A stretch of DNA of 64,000 nt from Lunularia cruciata (taxonomy: Eukaryota; Streptophyta; Marchantiopsida; Lunulariales; Lunulariaceae): the NCBI GenBank assembly GCA_948567375.1, contig OX419760.1, positions 8,432,001 to 8,496,000 on the forward strand. The letters are read 5' to 3'. Within the stretch, counting starts at the first letter, position 1, and the number at the start of each line of letters is the position of its first letter. Below are positions 30,508 to 40,356 of this stretch, one piece after another. The notes beneath the pieces were generated by a model. It saw only the letters and a program-made list of their open reading frames with translations. It was not told the origin of the DNA and searched no databases. Position numbers and translations under genes: made by a program.

Positions 30508-31980
30508 ATGAGTGAGGAGATTGACTCTGAGTTGGAGTTTGACAGAGGAGTTGATTCAGTTGAGAGTGCACTTGGTGTGTATGCACCGTTGTTGTGGGAC
30601 ATGGATAAGATTTATGGGGCCTCCAAAGGCCCTAGGTGTAACTCTGGTACAATGGGTACCATTGAGTTGGATGACTTCATCTAAGGGTTTGATAGTTAGT
30701 GTGATCTGTAGCAGATGCGGAACCCGACTTTGTTTACACCCTTCATGGCATGGAAGAGGTTGTTTTAGCATTTGGAGGCTTTGCCAATGGATGACTACCA
30801 TGAGTTTAGGAGAGCTTATTTGGAGGAGATTGAGTTATGGAGATACTTTTGGTCTCCAAACTATGTCTTTATCACTTCAGGCTTGATGGCTAAGAGTAGA
30901 TTGGTAATACCTACAAGTTCTAGCTTGAGTAGTGTTGGTGGAGCTAGTGGAGGTGCACTAGCTGGAGATAGTGCTACTACGAGAGGAGGTACCGCTGCAA
31001 GAGGTGGTGTGGTACCGAGTTTAACTCCATGGTGGAGTTCTTCTTGTGTTTGAGGCCAAACTACCAAGGAGTGCGGATTAACAAGCTGAGGAGCTTGCAA
31101 GAGTTCCAGCGAAAGGCTGGAGAGGGCCTACACAAGGCATACACTCGCATGAGGTGGCTGATCAGTTTGACTCAAGGAGTTACTGAGGCCTAAGCAGTCC
31201 ATTTTTGGTATGGGATATTGGACATGGAGTTATGATGTAAAGTTTGTGATCCTATGTTGTTGCAGGCTACTTCGCCCACTTTGGCAGTAGTCTTTGGTTT
31301 GGCTGAGCATATTGAGCTCAACATGGTGGAGGAGAGAGTGGTGACATCTAGATTTGGTAGGGAGATCTCATCCACGGTTGTGACTTCTTCTAGAGTGTAG
31401 TAGAATGCACCACGCCCGGTTGGTTTTCAAGGACAAGGTGGATAGCCTAGATCCTATGGAGGGAGTAGAAGGCCTAGTGGAGTTAGACCCTTACCTTCAT
31501 TTTTGGGTTAGCAGTAGCCAATGAGTGGTGGCGTTGCTTGTTGGACTTGTGGTGGACCTCACCATTGTAGAAAGTGTACTCAAGGCAATGGACCTAATAC
31601 TTCTGGTGCATCATAACCAGCATAGAGGCAGAGTGAGCATTGCCACAGATTTGGTCACACTAGTGATTGATGTTTTGACCTACACCTGGAGTTACAAAGT
31701 GGAAAGGCTTCTATGGAAGGTAGTAGAGGAGCTCCAATTCATGGAAGACAAGGTGGTAGAGGTGGTGGTAGAGGATCTATACCTAGTAGGAGTGCAGTAC
31801 CTGCTCTTACTTTTGATATACCTATGGCTATTCGGATTGAGCAATTGGAGTAGAGATTGGCTAGTATGGCTATTGCTTAGAGGAGATCAAATTTGGGTGC
31901 TGAGGCTTCTACCTCATATGCTGGTGATAGAAATGCTTTGGACTTCATGTGCAGAGCAACACATCTATAGTAGTGACTAG
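30508..31980 (+). pseudogene. gag of Element 2a
   Basis: ATG 30508 begins EEIDSELEFDRGVDSVES; copy 2b aligns at the same start. Further on come MDDYHEFRRAYLEEIELW, the Gag core RMRWLISLTQGVTEA and WYGILDMEL (31150-31235), FGLAEHIELNMVEERV, a first finger CWTCGGPHHCRKC (31540-31580), a second finger EHCHRFGHTSD.CFDLH (31635-31680), a Gly/Arg-rich tract, and a short helix. It would form the particle and bind RNA. In-frame stops (30682, 30706, 31191) and a frameshift near 31050 disable it. Confidence 0.8.
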
Positions 31981-32081
31981 GAGTATAGTATGTGCTTCAA
32001 AGCCTAGAGAAGCATCAGTGGAGTTGGACCCATAGAGAAGAGAGGTTGGGAGACAGGTCAAACTTCCCTAGTCTTTCATGC

Positions 32082-33863
32082 TATTTGAGGCATTGCAGAC
32101 AACATTCATGGTTCCTAGATGTCCTAATGTAGGTGTGGTAGGTGGTGATGGAGTGCTTGATGGACTATCTACCAGTTAACCACCTATTACTACATAGACT
32201 AAGTCTAGCATGATGTTGAGGGCGGCTCAGCTGATTATGCGATGTCCTTTGTTTTAGGCCAATGACATGTCTACATTGGGAGTTGACCCAACCCCAGTGT
32301 TCCGGTTGGCTGACACACTTTGTGAGAGTAGAGATGATGTGGTTCTTACTACTAGAGTGGAGGTGGTTGGTAGTGGAGCTAACTTGGTTGAGAAGCATGG
32401 GATCCGTTCAGCGATCAGTGGTTTATGGTAGGCAACAACGGCTAGATTGGAGGAGTTGCTAGCTAGACTGGCCTTTGAGAGAGCACGGTTCACACTTGGT
32501 GTTGTCCTATAGGATAACTTGAGGGGGATTTTCCATTTGGTGGGACCTTCAAGGAAGGTTTATACACCACAGAGAGTCTTGTAAAACTCTGGTGCGCAAC
32601 CCCTTATGTTGGGGAAGGCTGTAGTTGTTGATCTAGAGTTACGGAAAGCCAATGTGGAGAGGTGTCCATTTCAGATCAAACATCTCTAGGTGGTGGTTTG
32701 ACACAATACATCACACGTGGAGAGCTTGTTGTCCAGGTCCAGCCTGGTCATCCAACTGATAGCTTGGTGATGAGAGCTCAGGCTATTGCAACAATAGCTG
32801 AGTCATATGATGTGCTAGTTGGGAGAGCTATGAGCCGGCCTGTCTCTCACTCAGGATGAACCTCTGATGGCTATTATGGTAGCGCACCATGGACCAAGAA
32901 GGCAAGAATCCCCAACTCCATCATACTCCTCCAAGGTTAACACTCCAAGACTCAAGACATTGCTCACTAGAGAACTCAATGAGAGAGAGATAGTTGCAAA
33001 TGAAAGGATGATGAGTACCTCCTCACCCCTTGTTTATATACTTGTGAGATAGTTACGTACAAAAGTTACTAATTACCGTAGTAACTCAAGTTACTAGACT
33101 AAAAGTCAAGTAAAGTCAAAAAGTAGAAAGGAATATCCATTCACATGGGCATATTCTCCTAAGCATGTGGTCTTATCTTGACCCAACCACTAAGTCAAGG
33201 ATTCCTTCCCATGGGCTATCCTTAGACTAAAGAAGAATCCAAAACAAAAAGGCTTGCGGGCCCAAGAGTTCTCGACTCTTTCTTCAAAGCCAAACACCTA
33301 GGAATAATACCAAGTCAACACACTAAAATCCAAAATAGTGGTGCTCATCTTTTCTACTTCCTCTAAAGTAAGGTCCCCTCTATCTTAGCTATGACTAACT
33401 TTAGCTAACCATGACTAATATAGAACCATCTTTTATCTCTATATAAATAATATCTCTCAAGTACTTGTAATACCAAGCTAAATATCACTATTCCACACAC
33501 ATGCACAAATGGGTGTTACAGAGCAGTGTTATACTCCATAGGTTTCAGTATTGACTATTGGGAGGAGACAACCTCTTATAGACCAGGTTGGCAGTCTGGT
33601 GAGGACGGGTATGTTGCCTACCAGTACGCTTGAGTAGTGGCAGTCTTAGCTCACTACAGTCCGGGACCATGGCAGCATCAGTTTTAGCTTTCAATGGTGC
33701 AGTTACATGGCTTGGTGACTTTTTGGAGGGGAATGCCCATGTAGAGGATACTCCAATACCAAAGGAGATCACTCGGATTTGGAGTACGAGTGGGATTGTT
33801 CCATCCACCTTGGATGTTCCATTGTGGAGTTCAGAGGAGGCATTGCATCAACATGTAGATTAG
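32082..33863 (+). pseudogene. Aspartic protease region of Element 2a
   Basis: Starts VPRCPNVGVVGGDGVLDG. The RFIHHRES/VYTPQRVL block with the active-site segment (about 32560-32620) is frame-shifted. GELVVQVQPGHPTDSLVMRA and ESYDVLVG follow up to 32828, where an inverted family-1 solo LTR interrupts. After it come YRPGWQSGEDG and PGDFLEGNAHVEDTPIPKEI (33570-33770). The same protein order is present in copy 2b at 2149-2909. The protease identity rests on the LLDCG motif better preserved in 2b. The region just before the methyltransferase (33780-33950) is acidic and has no named domain. Confidence 0.7.
32829..33520 (-). repeat. Family-1 solo LTR, inverted, in Element 2a (692 bp)
   Basis: Plus-strand tatgagccggcc to gggtgttaca, flanked by gagc on both sides (32825-32828 and 33521-33524). 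It is of the 692-bp subtype, with the 13-bp segment retained. No internal domain is attached. Confidence 0.93.
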
Positions 33864-33954
33864 TTGGTGCAATAAGCTTGGAGTGGAGCCTTCATACCAT
33901 CAAGAGATAAGTGTGAGGATGAGCATCCAGAGTTGATTACTTTGACACCTCTGG

Positions 33955-35640
33955 ATACCACACTCATTGCTTGGTAGTATCCAATAGAGGGGATATGTCT
34001 ATTGGAGTTGTTCGGTGGGATAAGCACCGGACTAGCTGTGGTATTACAAGCGGGTATATGAGTATAGAGGTACTTGTATGTAGAGAGAGATGAGACTGCT
34101 AGGTGAGTCTCTCTGCATCATGTGGCACACTTGGCCTATCAATATCCGGAGTTATTACCGATGTCAGAAGTTAGAGGTTACCAAAAGGCCCTACCAGCAA
34201 ACATTTCCTTACTGGAGGCACATGATATGGAGAGACATGGGCCTATTCACTTGGTGATTTCTAGATAGCCATGTCAGGGACATACATGTGCTGGTAGAGG
34301 TTTGGGTCTTCAAGATCCTTGTTTTGGTGTGTTTTGGGAGATATTATGGATACGATGACATCTCTAGGTTCATCAGTCCATTTCTCCCGCTTACCTTTTG
34401 GAGAACATTCCTTTGATGGGTGATTCTCATACCAGAGTGAAGGCAAGTACACATCAAGTCCATTCTTGGATGGGACCTATTGTATTGTTACATGCAGCCA
34501 GAGTGGGATCTGTAACACCCATTGTGCATGTGTGTGGTATTGTGATATTTAGCTTGGTATTACAAGTACTTAAGAGATATTATTTATATAGAGATAAAGG
34601 ATGGTTCTATATTAGTCATGGTTAGCTAAAGTTAGTCATAGCTAAGATAGATGGGACCTTACTTTAGAGGAAGTAGAAAAGATGAGCACCACTATTTTGG
34701 ATTTTAGTGTGTTGACTTGGTATTATTCCTAGGTGTTTGGCTTTGGGGAAAGAGTTGAGAACTCTTGGGCCCGCAAGCCTTTTTGTTTTGGATTCTTCTT
34801 TAGTCCAAGGATAGCCCATGTGAAGGAATCCTTGCTTTAGTGGTTGGGTCAAGATAAGGGGAATATGCCCATGTGAATGGATATTCCTTTCTACTTTTTG
34901 ACTTTACTTGACTTTTAGTCTAGTAACTTGAGTTACTACGGTAAATAGTAACTTTGGTACGTAACTATTTCACAAGTATATAAACAAGGGGTGAGGAGGT
35001 ACTCATCATCCTTTCATTTGCAACTATCTCTCTCTCATTGAGTTCTCTAGTGAGCAATGTCTTGAGTCTTGGAGTGTTAGCCTTGGAGGAGTATGATGGA
35101 GTTGGGGTTCCTTGCCTTCTTAGTCCATGGTGCGCTACCATAATAGCCATCAGAGGTTCATCCTGAGTGAGAGACAGGCCGGCTCACAGATCATGGGCTC
35201 ATCATCTTTGTCTTTGGTGGACAAACCTCTTACCCAGAGAGGTTCTACAACGTGCTTATGATGGGATTCAATGACTTGGCCACATCCTTGTTGATGATAT
35301 CTTGGATGGTGGGCGTCAGTCTCAAACAGTGATAGTGGCTGATAGGTCACCTATGGCATTGGTGAACCTAGTTGGACAGCCAAGAGCCGCATTTCCCACA
35401 CTCATGAGTTTCCCAGGCTCTCATGCTTTTTGAGAGGGAGGACCAAGACTTGTTTTGGACTCACAATTATAGTAGTTGGTGGAGCCCAACGCTGATGAGA
35501 GAGAGCGGGCGATGGGTTTTTTCACCAATATTACCACTGTTCCAGCAATGTCAGAGGCATCCAAGCGTCAGGTGTTAGGTCAAGCTATGGACTTGAACTG
35601 TTTGACCTGGATTGTGAGCCTTGGCTTGGGGAGCAGCATA
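33955..35640 (+). pseudogene. C5-cytosine DNA methyltransferase domain of Element 2a
   Basis: It would methylate cytosine C5 using AdoMet. Motifs in canonical order: I, LLELFGGISTGLAVVLQAG (34003-34062); II, RYLYVERDETAR (34070-34105); IV, PCQGHT with the catalytic Cys (34268-34285; the codon before it is a stop); V, GRGLGLQDP (34293-34325); VI, AYLLENIP (34390-34415). The LTR insert 34512-35188 follows, then the target-recognition part (WWTNLLPREVLQRAYDGI) and the C-terminal block NADERERAMGF...RQVLGQAMDLN (35489-35600), like motifs IX-X. The order I to X argues against the permuted plant DRM type. It is fused between protease and RT. Stops (33976, 34061, 34265) make this copy inactive. Confidence 0.88.
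34512..35188 (+). repeat. Family-1 solo LTR in the methyltransferase of Element 2a (677 bp)
   Basis: TGTAACACCC (with a 2-bp loss, cattgtg) to GGCTCACA, flanked by gatc (34508-34511 and 35189-35192). It is of the same 13-bp-deleted subtype as copy B, so this is a recent arrival. The methyltransferase frame continues across it. Confidence 0.95.
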
Positions 35641-35989
35641 GGATGTGCTTGATAGGCATCACCACTTGGACACTTGTGAGCCCTGTGCCTATTGAGACAA
35701 TTTAGGCACATGCTGGAAGGCAATGGACCAAGTGGACATGGTATTCTTGGGACACAGCCAATAGCTACTAGGGGGAGTGGTCTACTTGGAGTCCATCCAG
35801 GTGAGCATGGGCTACTTGGATTACACCCTTGGTCCACTTGGGATGCAGCTAGAGGACGTGTGGAGCTTGCAGCCAGAGTGGAGGGAGTTTTTCACACAGA
35901 GGTTGGGACCTCTAGTGGGTAGGGGCATGACACTATTGCTCCTAAGGGCCCATTGTAGCAGCCAATCAGTACGTCTTCCACTCCTACTA

Positions 35990-36450
35990 CAGTTATAGAG
36001 GATACTTGGGAGCCAGATCTTGGACCCACGCTTACTAGAGAAGAAAGACGGAGGGTCTGGAGGTTCTTGAGGAGCCATACAAGTTGTTTTGCCTTCAATA
36101 TGAAGGATTTGGGTGCTTTGACGGGACCTGGAATATGGATTGAGCTGACTAGCAATACACTAGTTTTCTGACGTCTTTATTGATATAGTGAGATAAAGAG
36201 GACGTTGATTCAGAGCCGGAGTAGTGACCTTTTTGAGGCTGGTTTGGTGGAGATTTCACATGGAGAGTATGCGTCAGCAACAGTGATGCCAACCAAGAAG
36301 GATATGCATGGCAACTACATAGATAGGCGGATGTGTAGAGATTACCGTCCTATCAACCAATAGACCAGGGCTGATCGGTATGCCATGCCTACACCGGAGG
36401 AGATTTGTGATGCAATTGGGCATACAAAGGTCTTCAGTACTTTGGATCCT
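35990..36450 (+). pseudogene. Reverse transcriptase N-terminal part of Element 2a
   Basis: One reading gives LTREERRRVWRFLRSHTS, then DLFEAGLVEISHGEYASA, TVMPTKKDMHGNYIDRRM and CRDYRPINQ, and YAMPTPEEICDAIGHTKVFS followed by TLD (36430-36448). This is the fingers region of a Ty3-type RT up to the first catalytic Asp of the LDL motif. There the sequence jumps directly into integrase, so the YxDD palm, RNase H and the integrase zinc domain are deleted. Stops occur at 36171 and 36361. The 35641-35989 stretch before it is repetitive (LGVHPGEHGLLGLHPWS-like) linker. Confidence 0.8.
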
Positions 36451-37140
36451 CTTAGTCATTTGGGTGCACCAGCTGAGGTTTTGACTGATCAGGGTACAGA
36501 GTTCTTGGGGGAGTTTCAGGGCTTGTGTGACAAGGATTTGATTGATCACCGTACTACCTCCCGAGATAGCGGAGAGAGTGATTTTGACGGTGAAGAGAGG
36601 ATTGCAAAAGTATGGTTTGCATAGAGGCCACTTGGGAGATTGGGATCTCTACTTATCTTGGTTGGCCATGGGCTATCGGTTCAGCCGGCAAGCCTCCTTA
36701 GCATCCTTCTCTCCGTACTTTCTACTCTATGGACAAGATCCAGATTTACTAGTAGCCATTTGTCGAGATGCTATTGTAGTTTTGGACTTGGATGACCCCA
36801 ATGTATGGATGAGTGCATGTTCTCAATGGGTAGAGATCTTTTGGAGAGTGATGCCAATGGCCTTTGAGAACTTGGCGATTGCTCAGCATAGAGATAATTT
36901 ACGCTATGTTACCATTCAAGGAGGAGGTTATAGACCCTTGATCCGTCAATTTCATCAAAGAGACTGTATATCTACAGCAGACAACACCAATGATACTTGA
37001 TGTTTCGACAGGCCATACTATCTTGAAAGTGCGTGAGGTTTTGACATTTGGAGTCCTTGTGTAAGAAGGACATGATGGTGTTGTTTGGAAGGATCATATG
37101 TGCAATTGTGCACCATGCCACCTCCCAAACATTGATGGTA
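36451..37140 (+). pseudogene. Integrase core and C-terminal region of Element 2a
   Basis: Begins HLGAPAEVLTDQGTEFLGEF, the second catalytic Asp region of a DDE integrase. After a short frame shift at 36555 it continues with AERVILTVKRGLQKYG, which carries the catalytic Glu, then WLAMGYRFSRQASLASFSPY and FLLYGQDPDL, YRPLIRQF (36930-36960), and VREV...GHDGVVWKDHM (37030-37105). The integrase makes this a gypsy-class element and not a tyrosine-recombinase retroelement. The tail runs in the same frame into the PHD finger. Confidence 0.8.
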
Positions 37141-37178
37141 CTATGGACCCAAGCTTGGCACTTGTAAGTGTAGGCTTG

Positions 37179-37326
37179 AGGTGTATGTTATGTGGCTCTT
37201 CTGGTGGAGCTGCTACTATGTTATGTTGTGTGTGATAGTTGTTCGAGAGGATGGCATATGGCATGTATGACTCCTCCCTTCACGGTGGTTCCTCAAGGAC
37301 AGTGGTTATATCCTAGATGTACTTGA
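37179..37326 (+). pseudogene. PHD finger at the C-terminus of the Element 2a integrase
   Basis: RCMLCGSSGGAATM, then after a small frame-shifting insertion CDSCSRGWHMACMTPPF and QGQWLYPRCT with a stop at 37324. Spacing CX2C-X10-CX2C-X4-H-X2-C...W-X2-(Y)X2-C fits the Cys4-His-Cys3 zinc-binding pattern of PHD fingers, with one Cys changed to Tyr and the conserved Trp present. PHD fingers read histone H3 tails, so by analogy with chromodomains it may have steered integration to a chromatin state. The first half is in frame with the integrase tail, so it is a fusion, not a neighbouring gene. Only one copy is visible. Confidence 0.8.
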
Positions 37327-37493
37327 CTTATAGCTAGTTCATTCTTTATATGGTATAGATTGCAGACAAGCAATTAATGATGGGGCTATATAGCACCCAA
37401 CTTCTTGATCTTTGCCCATTATAGGGTATACCATATACTTAGAGTAGATGGCTATATGGAGTTAGAGGAACCTAACTGCAAGCTAGGGAGGCG

Positions 37494-37602
37494 ATTGTGG
37501 CACTTTAGAGTTTATGTATGACTTATGTGTGAGTTGTGCTTCTATAGTGTATGATGTTGACAATGATGTATGTTGTGTATAGATGTATATACGCATGACA
37601 AC
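37494..37602 (+). repeat. Repeat B1 of Element 2a
   Basis: attgtggcactttagag to gcatgacaac, about 90% identical to B2 at 38051-38156. It ends exactly where A2 begins. Confidence 0.85.
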
Positions 37603-38050
37603 TATCATGCCATTTGTAGTGTCACATCTAGATGCTCGAACATTGGAGTTCCAATGATAGTGGTTAGAGTTATTTCAGCAACTTCTCAGAGACTACTTTC
37701 CGACGGTCTGATTTTGTGTTTGGGATACTAACTTCACGGTGGGGCCCACCATCACTTTTCACCATTTGCACTGTTGAGTGTGCCATTAGTGGGACCATTA
37801 GGGTTTAGACCTAGCTCAAGTCCAGGGGGTATACTTTCAAAGTGCAACTCTAGAGAGCTCACTTCTTTGATGTTGAGCCTTCAAGTTCCTAGCTATGGTG
37901 GACAGAGGCCGGTGAGCATCACCTAGATTCTCTTAGCTAGAGTGGATGTGGCTTGATTGTAATCAGTGTCTAATTGTTAGCAGTTTATAGTGTTACAGAT
38001 CAAGTACTGATCTGAGTTGAGTTGAATTGAGAATGGTAAACAATCTAATT
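37603..38050 (+). repeat. Repeat A2 of Element 2a
   Basis: Matches A1 (28707-29149) over its full length. It starts tatcatgcc where A1 has tgtcacgcc. Confidence 0.88.
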
Positions 38051-38156
38051 ATTGTGGCACTTTAGAGTCTATGTATATTTTATGTGTGAGTTGTGCTTCT
38101 ATAGTGTATGATGTTGACAACGATGTATGTTGTGTAGCAATGTATATATGCACAAC
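38051..38156 (+). repeat. Repeat B2 of Element 2a (right terminus)
   Basis: A second copy of B1, ending gcacaac directly before the attgg duplication. A2+B2 together would be a 554-bp LTR, but the left end has only the A part. Confidence 0.85.
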
Positions 38157-38605
38157 ATTGGAGTATATGATATCTCTCCATTTCATTTGGTATATGGTAT
38201 TGAATCTACTTTACGGATTCAGTTTGATCTTCCTAATTTCCAGAGGATACATAGGAAATTGAAGAATGCACAAGGAGGTGATATAGAGAAGTTAAGGAAC
38301 AATCAACTCATGGAATTGGATGATGCAAGAGCAATTGCTACGGTTCAAGTAGAGAAAATTGAAAGGAAACAAAAGGAGAGCTATTACAAGAGGCAAGGCA
38401 AGAAGCCCTTCAAGTAAGGCTATTGGTAATGTTGTTTGATTCTATTGATTCAAGAGGATAGAAAAGAAATTATTTCTTAAGTACTTTGGACCTTTCATAG
38501 TGAAGAAGGTGTGGAGGCAATTACACCTATGATCTCAAGGAGTTGGGAGGAATACACTTTGATAGGTTTAATCATGATAAGTTAAATTTATATCATAGAA
38601 TGTAG
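38157..38605 (+). pseudogene. Integrase C-terminal relic of copy F
   Basis: Continues copy F after Element 2a: SPFHLVYGIESTLRIQFDLP, then QLMELDDARAIATVQVEKIE and RKQKESYYKRQGK, and PLSTLDLS/KYFGPFIVKKV-like remains. It aligns to copy B at 23415-23850 with several frameshifts. Confidence 0.85.
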
Positions 38606-38653
38606 AAAGATCTTAACTTTTAGGACAAAGAAAAATGTTAGATCGAGGATAAA

Positions 38654-39281
38654 TGTAACACCCATTGATGCATGTATACTCTATTATGGTATTTAGTTTG
38701 ATGTTGTAAATAGTTCAAAGATATTATTAACATAGAGTTAAAGCAAGCTTCTACATTAGCCATGATTAGCTAGAGCTAGTCATAGCCAAGATAGAGGTGA
38801 CTCTACTTTAGAGAAAGGTGAAAGACTGAGTACAATTATATTGGATTCTAATGTATTGATTTGTTTTAATTCTTAGGTTTGGCTTTGAGGAAAGGTTAAG
38901 AACCCTTGGACCCATAAACCTTTTGGTTTATGGGGATTCATATTCTTAGGGTATTATTCCTATGAGTTTGGATACACCTTTGAACTTTTGACTTTGTATG
39001 AATTTTTACCTAGTAATTTGAGTTACTATCATAATGAGTAACATTGATATATAACTATTTCACAAGTATATAAGGTAGAGGTAAAGAATTACTCATCATC
39101 TTTTCATTTGCAACTATCTTTCTCTCATTGAATTCTGTATCGTGGAATGTCTTGGAGTGCCTTGGAGTTCTAGCCTTGGAATAACATGATGGAATTGGAG
39201 TTCCTTGCTTTCTTAGTCCATGTTGTATTACCTTAATAGCCATTGGAGATTCATTTTGAGCAAGAGACACACCGGCTCATA
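38654..39281 (+). repeat. 3' LTR of copy F (628 bp, diverged)
   Basis: Starts tgtaacacccattgatgc after a decayed polypurine tract (gatcgaggataaa) and ends caccggctcata. It is visibly more diverged than the LTRs of A and B and has small deletions. Confidence 0.85.
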
Positions 39282-40356
39282 GTTCTCTATATATTAAATG
39301 ACTTCTTTGTTGTATTGTTGATAAGTGTATTTTAAGATAGTAATTTCCTATTTAATAATTTTAACACTAATTTCTATTTATTAAGTTCACCCAAGATAAA
39401 ATTTTGAATAATTTTATTTTCCAACATCATGTTTGTGATTGATTTCCACACAAAAATTGGTTTATTGTGAGTAGCATTTTAAAAGTGATGACTTCTACTT
39501 TCTATAGCAGATTTTTTTGCATTTTTTACTATTTCTTAGGATTTTTTGCATTAAAGTAGAGTAATACTCAATTTTTTCCACTCCAATAATGCAATCAGTG
39601 TTAGGAGAAATTATAACTAGATTGGGAGAAAAATGGAATATGAATCTAACAATCTTATAAAGCAAAATTCCTTCATCAATCTGTTCAAGAAAAATATGCA
39701 TAGAAATAACATAAATATCATGAAGTTTTCACTACATCCACAATTGCATAGGGTTTTCATTCACTCAATATATGTCAAAGTTTCAATTGACAATCAATAC
39801 TACAATATATATACAATTATAGTTCTCATCACTCATCTAATTCTATAATGTGCAATGTTAATTGATCCCTATATAACCTTAGATTATTTGGTATCAATTG
39901 ATACATATCACTTCATGAAGTTTTGTAAGTAGGATTCAATCCCATAACTTACCATAAGGAACATTTTTGTAGGAGCCATTCTCTCATAAGAGTCCCACAG
40001 TAATATCCTATGGGAGCCATTCTTATAGGTCCCACAAGCAATCCCATAGGAGCCAATCCCGCAACCAATCCCACAAGTCCTAGAGTTGTCCCAAACTTTA
40101 GGTGGACATAATTTGCTTCCACTGAGATAAGACTTGCCTCACTTTCATGTTTATTCATAAAGAAATCAATCCTAATGTGAACTGCCTTTTTGTGCACTTC
40201 CATAAATAAAATCCCATAATTTGAAGATTTTTCCCATATTGACTCTTCAAAGATCACATAAGAGAATTTTCCCATAAAGCATTTACATAATTAATTAGAC
40301 TCCACACTTAACAATCTATCACTAAGAATTTGACATTAATTTTCACTCTAATGTAC
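39282..40356. other. AT-rich sequence without recognised element or gene
   Basis: About 1.07 kb. 39282-39940 is AT-rich with no long frame. 39950-40110 repeats short words such as 'cccataggagccat' and 'tcccacaa'. A 108-codon minus-strand frame (39949-40275) starts at an ATG but resembles nothing I know. It might be host DNA or a very old element. Confidence 0.5.

Larger units (their letters stand above)
28707..38156 (+). mobile_element. Element 2a: gypsy-type retroelement with DNA methyltransferase, PHD finger and split direct repeats
   Basis: Flanked by attgg (28702-28706 and 38157-38161) within the integrase region of copy F. Order: repeat A1, leader, gag, aspartic protease, C5 methyltransferase, RT start, integrase, PHD finger, then repeats B1, A2, B2. 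Two family-1 solo LTRs lie inside it. RT palm, RNase H and the integrase N-terminus are missing through an internal deletion at about 36450, and many stops are present. It is therefore a relic, but the family design is clear, and copy 2b supports the gag to methyltransferase part. Confidence 0.85.
16759..39281 (+). mobile_element. Family-1 copy F: old degenerate element hosting later insertions
   Basis: Pieces of one family-1 element in order: 16759-16783 (gag), 24586-28706 (gag to integrase), 38157-38653 (integrase end) and a 3' LTR at 38654-39281. The sequence on either side of each insert joins to give continuous family-1 sequence. The 5' part is lost at the Element 3 junction. Inserts are copy B, a solo LTR, and Element 2a with its own inserts. 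Heavy decay (stops, indels, C-to-T changes) shows it is the oldest family-1 copy here. Confidence 0.85.

Noticed and set aside
28707-38156. Element 2a as a DIRS/Ngaro-type tyrosine-recombinase element because of its split repeats
   Set aside because: It encodes a DDE-type integrase (LTDQGTEF, AERV) and is flanked by a 4-5 bp duplication. No recombinase motif is seen. Only the repeat layout is similar.
39949-40275. A 108-codon minus-strand frame in the unassigned block
   Set aside because: It starts at an ATG, but it lies in a stretch of short repeated words with no recognisable motif and gives no family match by eye. Left as unassigned.
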